A stretch of 7,659 nucleotides of DNA from Propionibacteriaceae bacterium (GCA_031254155.1 JAIRVA010000054.1:1-7659), one strand, 5' to 3'. Positions 1 to 6,562 are shown, counted from the first letter of the stretch. Notes: a model not told the origin generated them from the sequence alone. Made by a program: numbers and translations.

Positions 1-661
1 TGGAGAAAACGCCCCACGGCGACTCGGCGAGCGCATTGACCACGACGAGACCGAGGACGGCGATGAGGATGATCATGATCGTGAGCACGCCGAGGATACC
101 GGCGATGCCGCCGACCGTACCCATCTCGTCACGAATCATCTGACCTAGTGAACGGCCCTTACGACGGTTCGAGAGCCACAGAACCGTGTAATCCTGGACG
201 GCCCCGGCGACGACGACGCCGATGATGATCCAGATGACGCCCGGCAGGTACCCCATCTGGGTCGCGAGCACCGGGCCGACTAGCGGGCCGGCGCCGGCGA
301 TGGCGGCGAAGTGGTGGCCGAACAAGACGCGGCGGTCGGTCTTGTGGAAGTCGCGGCCGTTTTCGTAGAGTTCCGCCGGCGTCGCCCGGTCATTCTGCGG
401 CTGGACGATCTTGTACTCGATCAGCTTGCTGTAGAAGCGGAACGCGATCGTGTACGTACCAACCGCGGCGATGACGAAGTACACCCCGTTCACCGAGTCG
501 CCGCGCAGGAACGCGATTAACGCCCACGCCGTCGCGGTCAAGATGGCGATGACCGCGAAGACGATCTTCGCCGCCGTCGACATCGGACGTTTTGTCACCA
601 CACCGACCGGTGGGTGATCATCTGATGTTTTCAGATATTCAACTTCGGCTGTTGCCGTCAT
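1..661 (-). CDS. cstA: CstA-family carbon starvation / pyruvate transporter, N-terminal part (truncated by window edge)
   Basis: Reverse-strand reading from the ATG at 661 gives 220 uninterrupted residues running off the window. CstA proteins are large polytopic inner-membrane transporters (about 700 residues) linked to pyruvate and peptide uptake in carbon-limited cells. Visible here are a charged cytoplasmic N-terminus (about 30 residues), hydrophobic segments near residues 31-51, 58-75, 141-158 and 183-209, and the family's signature block: FGHHFAAIAGAGPLVGP at 114-130, GRDF at 102-105, AGAVQDY at 152-158 and RRKGRSLG at 166-173. The start is fixed by a very strong ribosome site, AAGGAGGT (complement of 668-675), six bases before the ATG. 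About two thirds of the protein lies outside the window. The N-terminal extension before the first membrane segment is hydrophilic and poorly conserved in this family. The family assignment is secure; the exact substrate is not visible. Confidence 0.95.
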   Translation of the reverse strand, partial: MTATAEVEYLKTSDDHPPVGVVTKRPMSTAAKIVFAVIAILTATAWALIAFLRGDSVNGVYFVIAAVGTYTIAFRFYSKLIEYKIVQPQNDRATPAELYENGRDFHKTDRRVLFGHHFAAIAGAGPLVGPVLATQMGYLPGVIWIIIGVVVAGAVQDYTVLWLSNRRKGRSLGQMIRDEMGTVGGIAGILGVLTIMIILIAVLGLVVVNALAESPWGVFS

Positions 662-740
662 CGCTGGACCTCCTTGACCCCGCGTCTAGGCTTCTCCTCC
701 TCGGGAAGCGGTTGCAAGGGAGTCTAGGGCGATGAAGTTG

Positions 741-762
741 AACTAACTATTTGTGCCACATA
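741..762 (-). promoter_or_regulatory. Possible operator region upstream of cstA
   Basis: Two adjoining elements lie about 80-100 bases upstream of the cstA start. The first, 750-762, is an odd palindrome: TTTGTG, a central C, then CACATA (5 of 6 arm positions match). It looks like a closely spaced TGTG/CACA dyad, not the usual CRP/GlxR site, whose half-sites are six bases apart. The second, 741-749 (minus strand TAGTTAGTT), repeats the first eight bases of the palindrome upstream of the chitobiose operon at 7511. A near copy of the TGTGGCACAAA arm lies in the same (minus-strand inverse) sense at 852-862 (TGCGGCACAAA, 10 of 11). Function is inferred only from AT-richness, symmetry and position. 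Confidence 0.3.
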
Positions 763-869
763 ATGAGACAGTACGGTGGTAGCGGCCAGTGGGGCGGCCG
801 GCGGGGTGAACATCCGCCCGCCCCCAGAGGCCCAGATGTACGCCGCACAGTTGCGGCACAAAGGTACCG

Positions 870-897
870 GTGATACTTTAATGGTAATAGGTATCAC
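870..897. repeat. Inverted repeat GTGATAC / GTATCAC with 14-base AT-rich spacer
   Basis: The arms at 870-876 and 891-897 are exact reverse complements, separated by 14 mostly A/T bases in an otherwise GC-rich context. The spacing suits a dimeric regulator's operator. It could control the plus-strand surface gene starting at 1085 or a lost gene whose 3' end survives at 923-1072. It is too short and loop-rich to be a convincing terminator, and no T-run follows. Confidence 0.35.
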
Positions 898-922
898 TCA
901 CTTGTTGGGTCGCTCTCCGTAG

Positions 923-1072
923 CTTCCGCTCTATGGCGCGCGCACAGCCGGTAACCTGCAGTTCCGCGTGGCCGCCTCGTTGACGGCCGGGAAAACGTAC
1001 TTCTTGGAGATTCGGGCGTACAGTACCGGCACCGGGGCGTACTCCATCGGAAACATGCTGTATCAGTCATGA
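923..1072 (+). pseudogene. 3' remnant of a secreted-protein gene (PPC-like beta-sandwich C-terminus)
   Basis: After a TAG at 920, this frame stays open for 49 codons to the TGA at 1070-1072. The product includes LQFRVAASLTAGKTYFLEI and RAYSTGTGAYSIGN. The pattern of a polar beta strand, then 'LTAGKTYFLEIRAYS', then a 'TGxYSIG' final strand resembles the last strands of bacterial pre-peptidase C-terminal (PPC) type beta-sandwich domains found at the ends of secreted proteins. There is no plausible start codon with a ribosome site, and nothing recognisable lies upstream in this or the other frames, so the 5' part appears lost. Its TGA overlaps the GAGGAGGG ribosome site of the next gene, as expected for the upstream partner of a former operon. 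The match is from pattern memory, so a chance open frame remains possible. Confidence 0.45.
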
Positions 1073-1084
1073 GGAGGGCATGAT

Positions 1085-1744
1085 ATGAGTCTTTTTCGGC
1101 GCCCGGAATTCCGTCTAGGACGCTCAGGAACATTCCTACTCTGCGCACTGATGGCGAGTGGAGCGGTTACTACGCTGAATGGCACTCTACTAGTTGTTGC
1201 CGATTCACCCGCGCTTTCGGGCGTGGTGACGATGTCGCCGCCCGCAGCGGTCGTGGGCAGCCGAGCCATGGCAGTCGCCACCCTGACCGGCCCGGACATC
1301 GCCGGAATCACCGTCACATTCCATGCGGCAGAACAGATCCCCGGGTCCTGCACCCCATCTGGGCAATGCACAGGCGCGTGGCCATCAGCCGCCCTCTTCT
1401 CCGGAACCTTCGCCACTACCTGCGTGACTACCGAGTCAGGAACCTGCCAAGTCCCCGTCACCTCTGACACCGCTGGATCCTTCGAAATCACAGCCACCGC
1501 GGACACGGTCATCCTCGACAGCGCCACAATCGACTTCACCGAACCACCCCCACCCACTGAATCACCCACTGAAGCTGACGCAAGTACCTCGACTGATCCG
1601 GTATCGACGGGTTTCGCCGCGGCGACGGGTGGAATGGCAACCGGCGTACGGTGGAGAACCCTCGGCTCGCTCACGATCCTCCTCGCGGGTGCCGGCGTCG
1701 CCATGACAAGACTTGGCGTCGTACGGCCCCGCCGCCGGGGCTGA
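1085..1744 (+). CDS. Small secreted Ig-like surface protein with sortase-like C-terminal tail
   Basis: 219 residues. The start follows an excellent ribosome site, GAGGAGGG at 1071-1078, six bases upstream of ATG. The N-terminus (RRPEFRLGR, then hydrophobic 15-39 ending VVADS) looks like a Sec signal peptide. Residues about 43-152 alternate hydrophobic and polar positions like an immunoglobulin-fold domain (SGVVTMSPPAAVVGSRAMAV; ITVTFHA; GTCQVPVTSDTAGSFEITAT), similar in style to invasin/Big-type repeats, and carry four cysteines (89, 95, 113, 121) that could form two disulfides. A Pro/Thr/Ser/Glu-rich linker (153-171) leads to PVSTG (172-176), a hydrophobic segment (192-212) and a basic tail RPRRRG. 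This has the shape of a cell-wall sorting signal without a canonical LPxTG; AAATG at 178-182 is an alternative motif. Codon choice is less GC-biased than in the neighbours. It could act in adhesion or as a pilus/wall component, but no specific function can be assigned. Confidence 0.75.
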   Translation: MSLFRRPEFRLGRSGTFLLCALMASGAVTTLNGTLLVVADSPALSGVVTMSPPAAVVGSRAMAVATLTGPDIAGITVTFHAAEQIPGSCTPSGQCTGAWPSAALFSGTFATTCVTTESGTCQVPVTSDTAGSFEITATADTVILDSATIDFTEPPPPTESPTEADASTSTDPVSTGFAAATGGMATGVRWRTLGSLTILLAGAGVAMTRLGVVRPRRRG

Positions 1745-1764
1745 GCTTCTGACCCGCTGTCGAC

Positions 1765-1779
1765 GCCCGGTTCGCGGGC
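1765..1779. terminator. Small GC hairpin between convergent genes
   Basis: GCCCG at 1765-1769 pairs with CGGGC at 1775-1779 around a five-base loop. It sits in the 35-base gap between the convergent stop codons at 1744 and 1782, so it could help end transcription from both sides. The stem is only five pairs and no T-run follows on either strand. An alternative pairing of CCCGC at 1753-1757 with GCGGG at 1774-1778 is possible. It is a weak terminator candidate. Confidence 0.35.
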
Positions 1780-4272
1780 CTAGCCCAGGGTGATTGTCAC
1801 CGCGTACGTCCGACCCGCGTCACCAGGGTGCAGCACCACCCCGTTCCGGCTGCCGACGGTCGTGACCGCGTACGGCCGCCCGTCGACTTCGGCCTGGGCC
1901 ACCCCCGTACTGACGTGATCCGGGTTCACCACCTCGATCTGGTACGTCGCCCCGCGCCACTGGCGCGTGACGCGGAAACCGTCCCACTCCGCCGGAATGC
2001 ACGGGTCGATGGTGAGGCCAGCCGGCTCGGCGCGCACGCCGAGGATGTACCTTGTCACCGCCGTGTACATCCACCCCGCCGTCCCCGTCAGCCACGGGTT
2101 CTGCGCGCGGCCATAGAACTCGTGGTCGCGCCCGTAGATGAACTGGGCGTAGACGTACGGCTCCGCGGCCCGCCGGTCGGCGATGTCATTTTGGAGAAAC
2201 GGGGCCATGGCGTTGTACAACTCCATCGCCTTGTCCCCCCGCCCGAGGATCGTCTCGGCGATGACCGGCCAGGCGTTCGGGTGCGAGAAGATCGCCCCGT
2301 TCTCCTTCACGCCGGGATAAACCCTTGTCACATAGCCAATTGTGTCGTCGACGTGGGTGTACGACGGCCAGTTGAGGTGCGTCCCGAACGGGCTCGCCAG
2401 GAACTCGTGGACCGCGTCCATCGAGGACACCGCCCGGTCCTCGCTGGCCACCCCGGCGATGATCGCCCACGGCATGTGCTCCAAGAAGATCTTGCCCTCG
2501 TCGGACTCCTCCGAGCCGATCTTCACCCCGTCGCGGGTGTAGCCGCGGATGTACCACCGGCCGTCCCACAGCTCGGCGTTCGCGGCCCGGGTGACGGTGG
2601 CGATCATCTCCGTGAGGCGCGCGATGAGTCCCTCGTGCCCCCCGATCCCGGCGAGCAGCTCCTTCAGAGTCCGGGCGGCCCAGGCGTGCAGGAAGGTCAC
2701 CAGCGCCGTCTGGCCGCCGCCGAGGTTTAAACAGTCGTTCCAGTCGGCGCGCAACCCCTTGGCGATCCCGTTGTCGCCGACCTGCTCGGCGGAGAACTCC
2801 AGGGCTCGCATGAGATGGTCGAGCATGCTCGCGGGAGCGGGGTCGAAGCGGTCCGCGTACTCGGGTGTCAAGATCCGGGTCCGATCATGCTCGCTGACGT
2901 CGGAGTCGGCGTACGGGATGACCTCGTCGAGCAGCGCATAGTCGCCGGTCTCGGCGATGTACGAGACAACCGACGGGATGAGCCAGAGGTGGTCGTCACT
3001 GCAGGCGTCCTGCAAGCCGTGGAGCATGCTCGCACCACCACCGGGGACAACGGTCGGCAGCTTGACGCCGACGGGGATGTCCTCGCGCTGATTCTCCTTG
3101 AAATTGAGGGGTTCGAAGAGGTGCAACCCGTACCCCGGCGACATCTGGCCGCGCACCAGCTCGAAGATGCGCTGCCGGACCTTCGCCGGGTTCGTGTGGA
3201 CGACGCTCATGATGTCTTGCGCCGTGTCGCGGTACCCCAGCCCGACCCGGCCGCCCACCTCGATGAACGAGGCGAACCGGCTCCAGACTACGCAGGTCTC
3301 CGCCTGGTAAAGCGTCCAGGTGTTGGTGAGGGCGTTCATCGCCTCCGACGGGGTCGCGCAGGCGAAAACGCTCTGCTTGTTCCGCCAGTACGCGGCCAGC
3401 GCGTTGATCGCGGCGTCCACCGCGGCGGGGTCGGCGTACTTCGCCCGGACTGTGGCACCCACCTCGCGGCGACCGTACCCGAGCAGGTAAGTGAGGCGGC
3501 GCGTCTCCCCCGGCGCGAGGGTGAGCCGGTGGTGCAGCGAACCGCAGTGGTTCTGTGTCGTGGCTTGTGAACCGCTACATTCGCCCCGCTCGACGGCCAG
3601 CGGGTTGGTCTCGGTGCGGTACGGCCCGATGAACGAGTCGCGCAGGGTGTCGAAGCCGTCGGGCGCCTGCACGGCGGTGAAGTAGTGGTACGTCCAGGGC
3701 TCGTAGTAGAAGTCGTACTCGATGATCCCGTCGGCGTAGTCCGAGCCCGCCGCGTACAGCGACATCTGGAAGTTCTCGTTGTCGATCCGCAGGGAGTGGT
3801 ACGAGAACTCGACGTACGAGAACAGCGAGATCGTCCGGGGGACGTCCGAGGTGTTGGTGACCGTGACATCCCAGAGTTCGGCGTCGTCACCCAGGGGGAT
3901 GAAGATACGCTGACTAGCGGTGATGCCCTTGTACTCCGACTCGTAGACCGAGTACGACAGTCCGTGGCGGGTCCGGTAACGGGCCTCCTCCAGGGGTTTC
4001 CCGACCGGCTGCCAGGAGGCAGACCAGTAATCACCGTCGGCGTCGTCGCGGAGGTAGAGGTAGTGGCCGGGCCGGTCGGCGGGTACCCCATTGGGGCGGA
4101 ACCGCGTCACCCGGCCCTGCTGGCTGGAGCGGTAGAAACTGTACCCGCCCGCGACCTGGTTGATGACCGTGCACCAGTTCTCCACGCCGAGATAGTTGAT
4201 CCACGACAAGGGGGTATCCACCCGGTCGATCACGTACTCGTGGTTGAGCTGGTCAAAAAATCCGTACTTCAT
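1780..4272 (-). CDS. chbP: GH94 N,N'-diacetylchitobiose phosphorylase
   Basis: 830 residues, no signal peptide, so cytoplasmic. It is predicted to split chitobiose (GlcNAc-beta-1,4-GlcNAc) with phosphate into GlcNAc-1-phosphate and GlcNAc. It follows the known Vibrio chitobiose phosphorylase from end to end: MKYGFFD start, AGGYSFY (41-47), VTRFRPN (55-61), SWQPV (86-90), HCGSLH (242-247), QAETCVVWSRFASFIEVGG (323-341), YRDTAQD (347-353), CSDDHLWLIP (424-433), RADWNDCLNLGGG (508-520, with D513 in the position of the family's general acid), GVKENGAIFSHPN (654-666) and WLTGT (727-731). The last two motifs and R348 form the phosphate/donor site in solved relatives. Cellobiose phosphorylases differ at YRDTAQD and VVWSRFASF. 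About 20 extra residues around 457-480 appear inserted relative to the Vibrio enzyme. Start ATG at 4272 follows GAGAGGA (complement of 4277-4283); an upstream in-frame ATG (4290) meets a stop at once. It is the last gene of the operon, 103 bases after the mutase fusion. Confidence 0.92.
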   Translation of the reverse strand: MKYGFFDQLNHEYVIDRVDTPLSWINYLGVENWCTVINQVAGGYSFYRSSQQGRVTRFRPNGVPADRPGHYLYLRDDADGDYWSASWQPVGKPLEEARYRTRHGLSYSVYESEYKGITASQRIFIPLGDDAELWDVTVTNTSDVPRTISLFSYVEFSYHSLRIDNENFQMSLYAAGSDYADGIIEYDFYYEPWTYHYFTAVQAPDGFDTLRDSFIGPYRTETNPLAVERGECSGSQATTQNHCGSLHHRLTLAPGETRRLTYLLGYGRREVGATVRAKYADPAAVDAAINALAAYWRNKQSVFACATPSEAMNALTNTWTLYQAETCVVWSRFASFIEVGGRVGLGYRDTAQDIMSVVHTNPAKVRQRIFELVRGQMSPGYGLHLFEPLNFKENQREDIPVGVKLPTVVPGGGASMLHGLQDACSDDHLWLIPSVVSYIAETGDYALLDEVIPYADSDVSEHDRTRILTPEYADRFDPAPASMLDHLMRALEFSAEQVGDNGIAKGLRADWNDCLNLGGGQTALVTFLHAWAARTLKELLAGIGGHEGLIARLTEMIATVTRAANAELWDGRWYIRGYTRDGVKIGSEESDEGKIFLEHMPWAIIAGVASEDRAVSSMDAVHEFLASPFGTHLNWPSYTHVDDTIGYVTRVYPGVKENGAIFSHPNAWPVIAETILGRGDKAMELYNAMAPFLQNDIADRRAAEPYVYAQFIYGRDHEFYGRAQNPWLTGTAGWMYTAVTRYILGVRAEPAGLTIDPCIPAEWDGFRVTRQWRGATYQIEVVNPDHVSTGVAQAEVDGRPYAVTTVGSRNGVVLHPGDAGRTYAVTITLG

Positions 4273-4375
4273 CCTGTCCTCTCATCTCATCTCTCATCGC
4301 CCGCACCGCCGCCGGCGGGAGGCTGAGGTATCGGAAAACGGACAAATCCGACACCCCAGCGTCCCGTGGAGGCCG
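4273..4375 (-). other. Intercistronic gap between the mutase fusion and chbP
   Basis: 103 bases, much longer than the overlap joining the first two operon genes. Reading along the minus-strand message it holds a hairpin (4328-4354), a CCGCCGGCGG palindrome (4309-4318), a purine-rich stretch with repeated GATGAGA-like units (4283-4300), and the chbP ribosome site. It has no separate promoter that I can recognise, so chbP is probably on the same transcript, though its expression could be tuned separately here. Confidence 0.55.
4328..4354 (-). promoter_or_regulatory. Intercistronic RNA hairpin upstream of chbP
   Basis: In the minus-strand message GUGUCGGA (complement of 4347-4354) pairs over all eight positions, including one G-U, with UCCGAUAC (complement of 4328-4335) around an 11-base loop. 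On the plus strand the same pairing would have an A-C mismatch, which favours a role in the operon transcript. A second UCCG in the loop (complement of 4339-4342) can compete for CGGA to form a shorter stem. There is no downstream U-run, so it is not a canonical terminator. A role in partial termination, processing or message stability is inference. Confidence 0.45.
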
Positions 4376-6562
4376 TTAGGCCCCGGCGAAACCTTTGACC
4401 CAGTCGAGCAGCTCGGCCGCCCGGTCGGCCGTCTCGGCCTCGGCAACCATGCGCAGAATGGGCTCCGTACCCGAAAAGCGCAGCAAGACCCACGACCCGT
4501 CGACGAGCCGGAGCTTGATCCCGTCGTAGGCGTCGATGCGCTCGACCGCGACTCCGGCCACCTCGGACGGCGCTGCCGCCTCCATCCGGCGGGGTACCTC
4601 GACTTTCATCGCGGGCGTGGCGGGGACGCCGTACTCCACCTGCGTCAGCCGGCCGGTGATCGCGAACACGTCGTCGAGCAGCTCGGACAACTTCTTCCCG
4701 GTGACCGCGAGCATCTCGCACACCAGCGCACAAGCGAAAATACCGTCCTTACCCAGGATCCAGCCGCGCATGGTGAGCCCGCCGGACGACTCGCCGCCCA
4801 TGATCGCGTCGATCTCGAGCATGCCCGCGGTGATGTGCTTGAACCCGACCGGCACCTCGAGGAACCTCTCCCCGAAATACTCGGCCAGCCGGTCGAGCAG
4901 GTGGGTCGTCGCCAGGTTGCGGACGACGCCGCCCCGCTGCCCGCGGACCTCGTGGAGGTACCAGTAGATGAGCACGAGCAGCTCGTTGGTCGAGACGTAC
5001 CGCCCGGTCTCGTCCAGGATCCCGATCCGGTCGGAGTCGCCGTCCGTGGCCATGCCCAGGTCGTAGTGCCCGCTCGACTTCACCATGCTGATCAGCGTCG
5101 ACAGCGCCTCGGGGTCGGGCGCCGGCGAATGGCCGCCGAACAAGGGGTTATGCCGTTCGTGGATGAACTCGGCCCGGACCCGCGCGTCGGACAGGATCAT
5201 GCCGAGCGTCAGCTGGCTCGTCCCATACATCGGGTCGATCACCACCCGCAACGGCCGCGCCGCGCGGATGGCCGGGATGTCGAGCAGCGCCTCGACCGCC
5301 TCGACGTACGCGTTCGTCAGGTCGGTCTCCTCAACCAGGCCCGCCGCGACCCCGACGCCGTAGTCGAGCGACACGACATCGGCCTGGGTGAAGGAGTTGG
5401 CCTCCCCCTGGTAGCGGTTCGTCTCGTCGGTCAGCGGCAGCGAGCCGTCCGCGCGGAACACCTTGAGCCCGTTGTACTGCGGCGGGTTGTGCGAGGCGGT
5501 GAAAATCAGACCGTACGCGCATTTGAGGTACGGTACGGCGAACGTCACCAGCGGGGTCGGGACGTCCTCGGTCAGGACCAATGCCTTGATGTTGTTGCCC
5601 GCGAACACCTCGGCCGCGGTCGTCACCGCCTCCGCCGACAGGAAACGCCGGTCGCCGCCGATGATGACGCCCTGCCGCTCCAGCCCGGCCCGCGTCACCT
5701 CGTTCGCCACCGCCTGGCAGAGCCGGCGGACGTTGTGAATCGTGAAACCCTCGCCGATCTTGGCGCGCCAGCCACCGGTGCCGAACACGATCTCGCCCGT
5801 TTCGACCGCGTGCGAGGGGGCGAACAGGCGCTTGAGCACGATGTCCGCCGCCTTCTGCAACTCGGCGGCGGTGTTGATGCCCTGGACTTCGTCGGTGTCG
5901 AGGATGGAGTACGACGCCACGGGGCGTCCCTCCGCGATGAGCCGCTCGGCGAGTTCGGTCAGCCGGTGCTCGCCGGTGGCCGCCATCTCGTCCAGCTTGG
6001 GGATGAGAATGGCGTTGTCAACGATGTACGCGCCGACGTTGATCTCGTGGATGGCCGACGACTCGCTCGACAGGTCGGTCGCCTCGACGATTTCCGTGAT
6101 CCGGCCCGCGTCGTCGCGCACGATCCGGCCGTACCCCCCCGCCTCGGGCACAATCGCCGTCAGCAGCGAGAACTGGGCTTGTTTGAGTTCGTGCTTCCAC
6201 TTGAGCCCGCGCAGGGTGGAGGCGCGGAGCATCGGCGTGTCGCCGTACGCCACGAGCACGTTGCCCGCGAAGCCCGCCAGCGCGTGCCGCGCACAACGGA
6301 CGGCGTCGCCCGTACCGGCCTGGACCGTCTGGACGACGTACGTCCAACTCTCGCCGAGCAGCTCGCGGACGGCGTGATCATGCTCGTCGACGACGACGAT
6401 CACGTCGGCCTTCGGGACGACCGCGGTGACGTTCGCGAGCGACTGCTCGATCACGGTGGAGGTCGCGAGTGCCTGGAGGAGCAGATCCCGCGTCGCCTGG
6501 TTGTGCCCCGCCGCCAGAACGACGGCCTTGCACGGTGTTGTGGTGGTTGCCATGGTTGTCAT
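4376..6562 (-). CDS. GlmU-like nucleotidyltransferase / phosphohexomutase fusion (predicted GlcNAc-1-P uridylyltransferase + GlcNAc-phosphate mutase)
   Basis: 728 residues in two domains. Residues 1-~240 are a GlmU-type sugar-nucleotidyltransferase: LAAG (16-19), QAGTGDAV (81-88), YGDTP (106-110, D108 as metal ligand), GYGRI (143-147), E160, EINVG (173-177, N175) and GIN (228-230, N230 as second metal ligand). The usual G-x-G-T-R-M...P-K loop is replaced by HNQATRDLLLQ, with no lysine nearby. Residues ~255-728 are a complete alpha-D-phosphohexomutase: FGTGGWRAKIGEGFT (260-274), TASHNP with phosphoserine S357, metal loop DGDSDR (507-512), sugar loop GGESSGG (589-595), and phosphate loop RFSGTEP (695-701) with R704. 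Expected reactions are GlcNAc-6-P to GlcNAc-1-P, then UDP-GlcNAc; this substrate choice rests on the ROK kinase and chitobiose phosphorylase neighbours. ATG 6562 is preferred because it overlaps the kinase stop as ATGA and has GAAGGG (complement of 6571-6576) eight bases upstream. ATG 6553 and TTG 6583 are alternatives. Confidence 0.88.
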   Translation of the reverse strand: MTTMATTTTPCKAVVLAAGHNQATRDLLLQALATSTVIEQSLANVTAVVPKADVIVVVDEHDHAVRELLGESWTYVVQTVQAGTGDAVRCARHALAGFAGNVLVAYGDTPMLRASTLRGLKWKHELKQAQFSLLTAIVPEAGGYGRIVRDDAGRITEIVEATDLSSESSAIHEINVGAYIVDNAILIPKLDEMAATGEHRLTELAERLIAEGRPVASYSILDTDEVQGINTAAELQKAADIVLKRLFAPSHAVETGEIVFGTGGWRAKIGEGFTIHNVRRLCQAVANEVTRAGLERQGVIIGGDRRFLSAEAVTTAAEVFAGNNIKALVLTEDVPTPLVTFAVPYLKCAYGLIFTASHNPPQYNGLKVFRADGSLPLTDETNRYQGEANSFTQADVVSLDYGVGVAAGLVEETDLTNAYVEAVEALLDIPAIRAARPLRVVIDPMYGTSQLTLGMILSDARVRAEFIHERHNPLFGGHSPAPDPEALSTLISMVKSSGHYDLGMATDGDSDRIGILDETGRYVSTNELLVLIYWYLHEVRGQRGGVVRNLATTHLLDRLAEYFGERFLEVPVGFKHITAGMLEIDAIMGGESSGGLTMRGWILGKDGIFACALVCEMLAVTGKKLSELLDDVFAITGRLTQVEYGVPATPAMKVEVPRRMEAAAPSEVAGVAVERIDAYDGIKLRLVDGSWVLLRFSGTEPILRMVAEAETADRAAELLDWVKGFAGA

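Larger units (their letters stand above)
662..1084. other. Intergenic region between divergent cstA and the surface-protein gene
   Basis: This 423-base stretch has no intact gene. It contains the cstA ribosome site and leader, a small palindrome at 750-762, a 7-bp inverted repeat at 870-897, an apparent gene remnant ending at 1072, and the ribosome site of the next gene at 1071-1078. Several AT-rich patches (741-765 and 873-897) stand out against the GC-rich background and are the likely places for promoters, but I could not pick convincing -35/-10 pairs for either flanking gene. A GC-rich block at 783-832 lies between them. Confidence 0.6.

Noticed and set aside
311..520. 69-codon plus-strand frame inside cstA
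   Set aside because: The minus strand encodes conserved CstA motifs through this interval, and there is no ribosome site for the plus frame.
763..873. 36-codon plus-strand frame starting MRQYGGSG
   Set aside because: No ribosome site precedes it, the composition is low-complexity Gly/Arg/Pro, and it ends in the AT-rich regulatory patch.
1063..1704. 213-codon minus-strand frame opposite the Ig-like gene
   Set aside because: The plus-strand reading has a strong ribosome site, signal peptide, cysteine pairs and a membrane-anchor tail. The minus reading has none of these and no known motif.
1828..2730. 300-codon plus-strand frame (and other shorter ones) inside the GH94 gene
   Set aside because: Shadow of a confidently identified enzyme. 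The composition is Arg/Val/His-rich and no family motif is present.
4283..4297. Several ATG triplets upstream of chbP as alternative starts
   Set aside because: The only in-frame one (4290) runs into TGA after two codons; the rest are out of frame. The start at 4272 matches the conserved MKYG N-terminus of the family.
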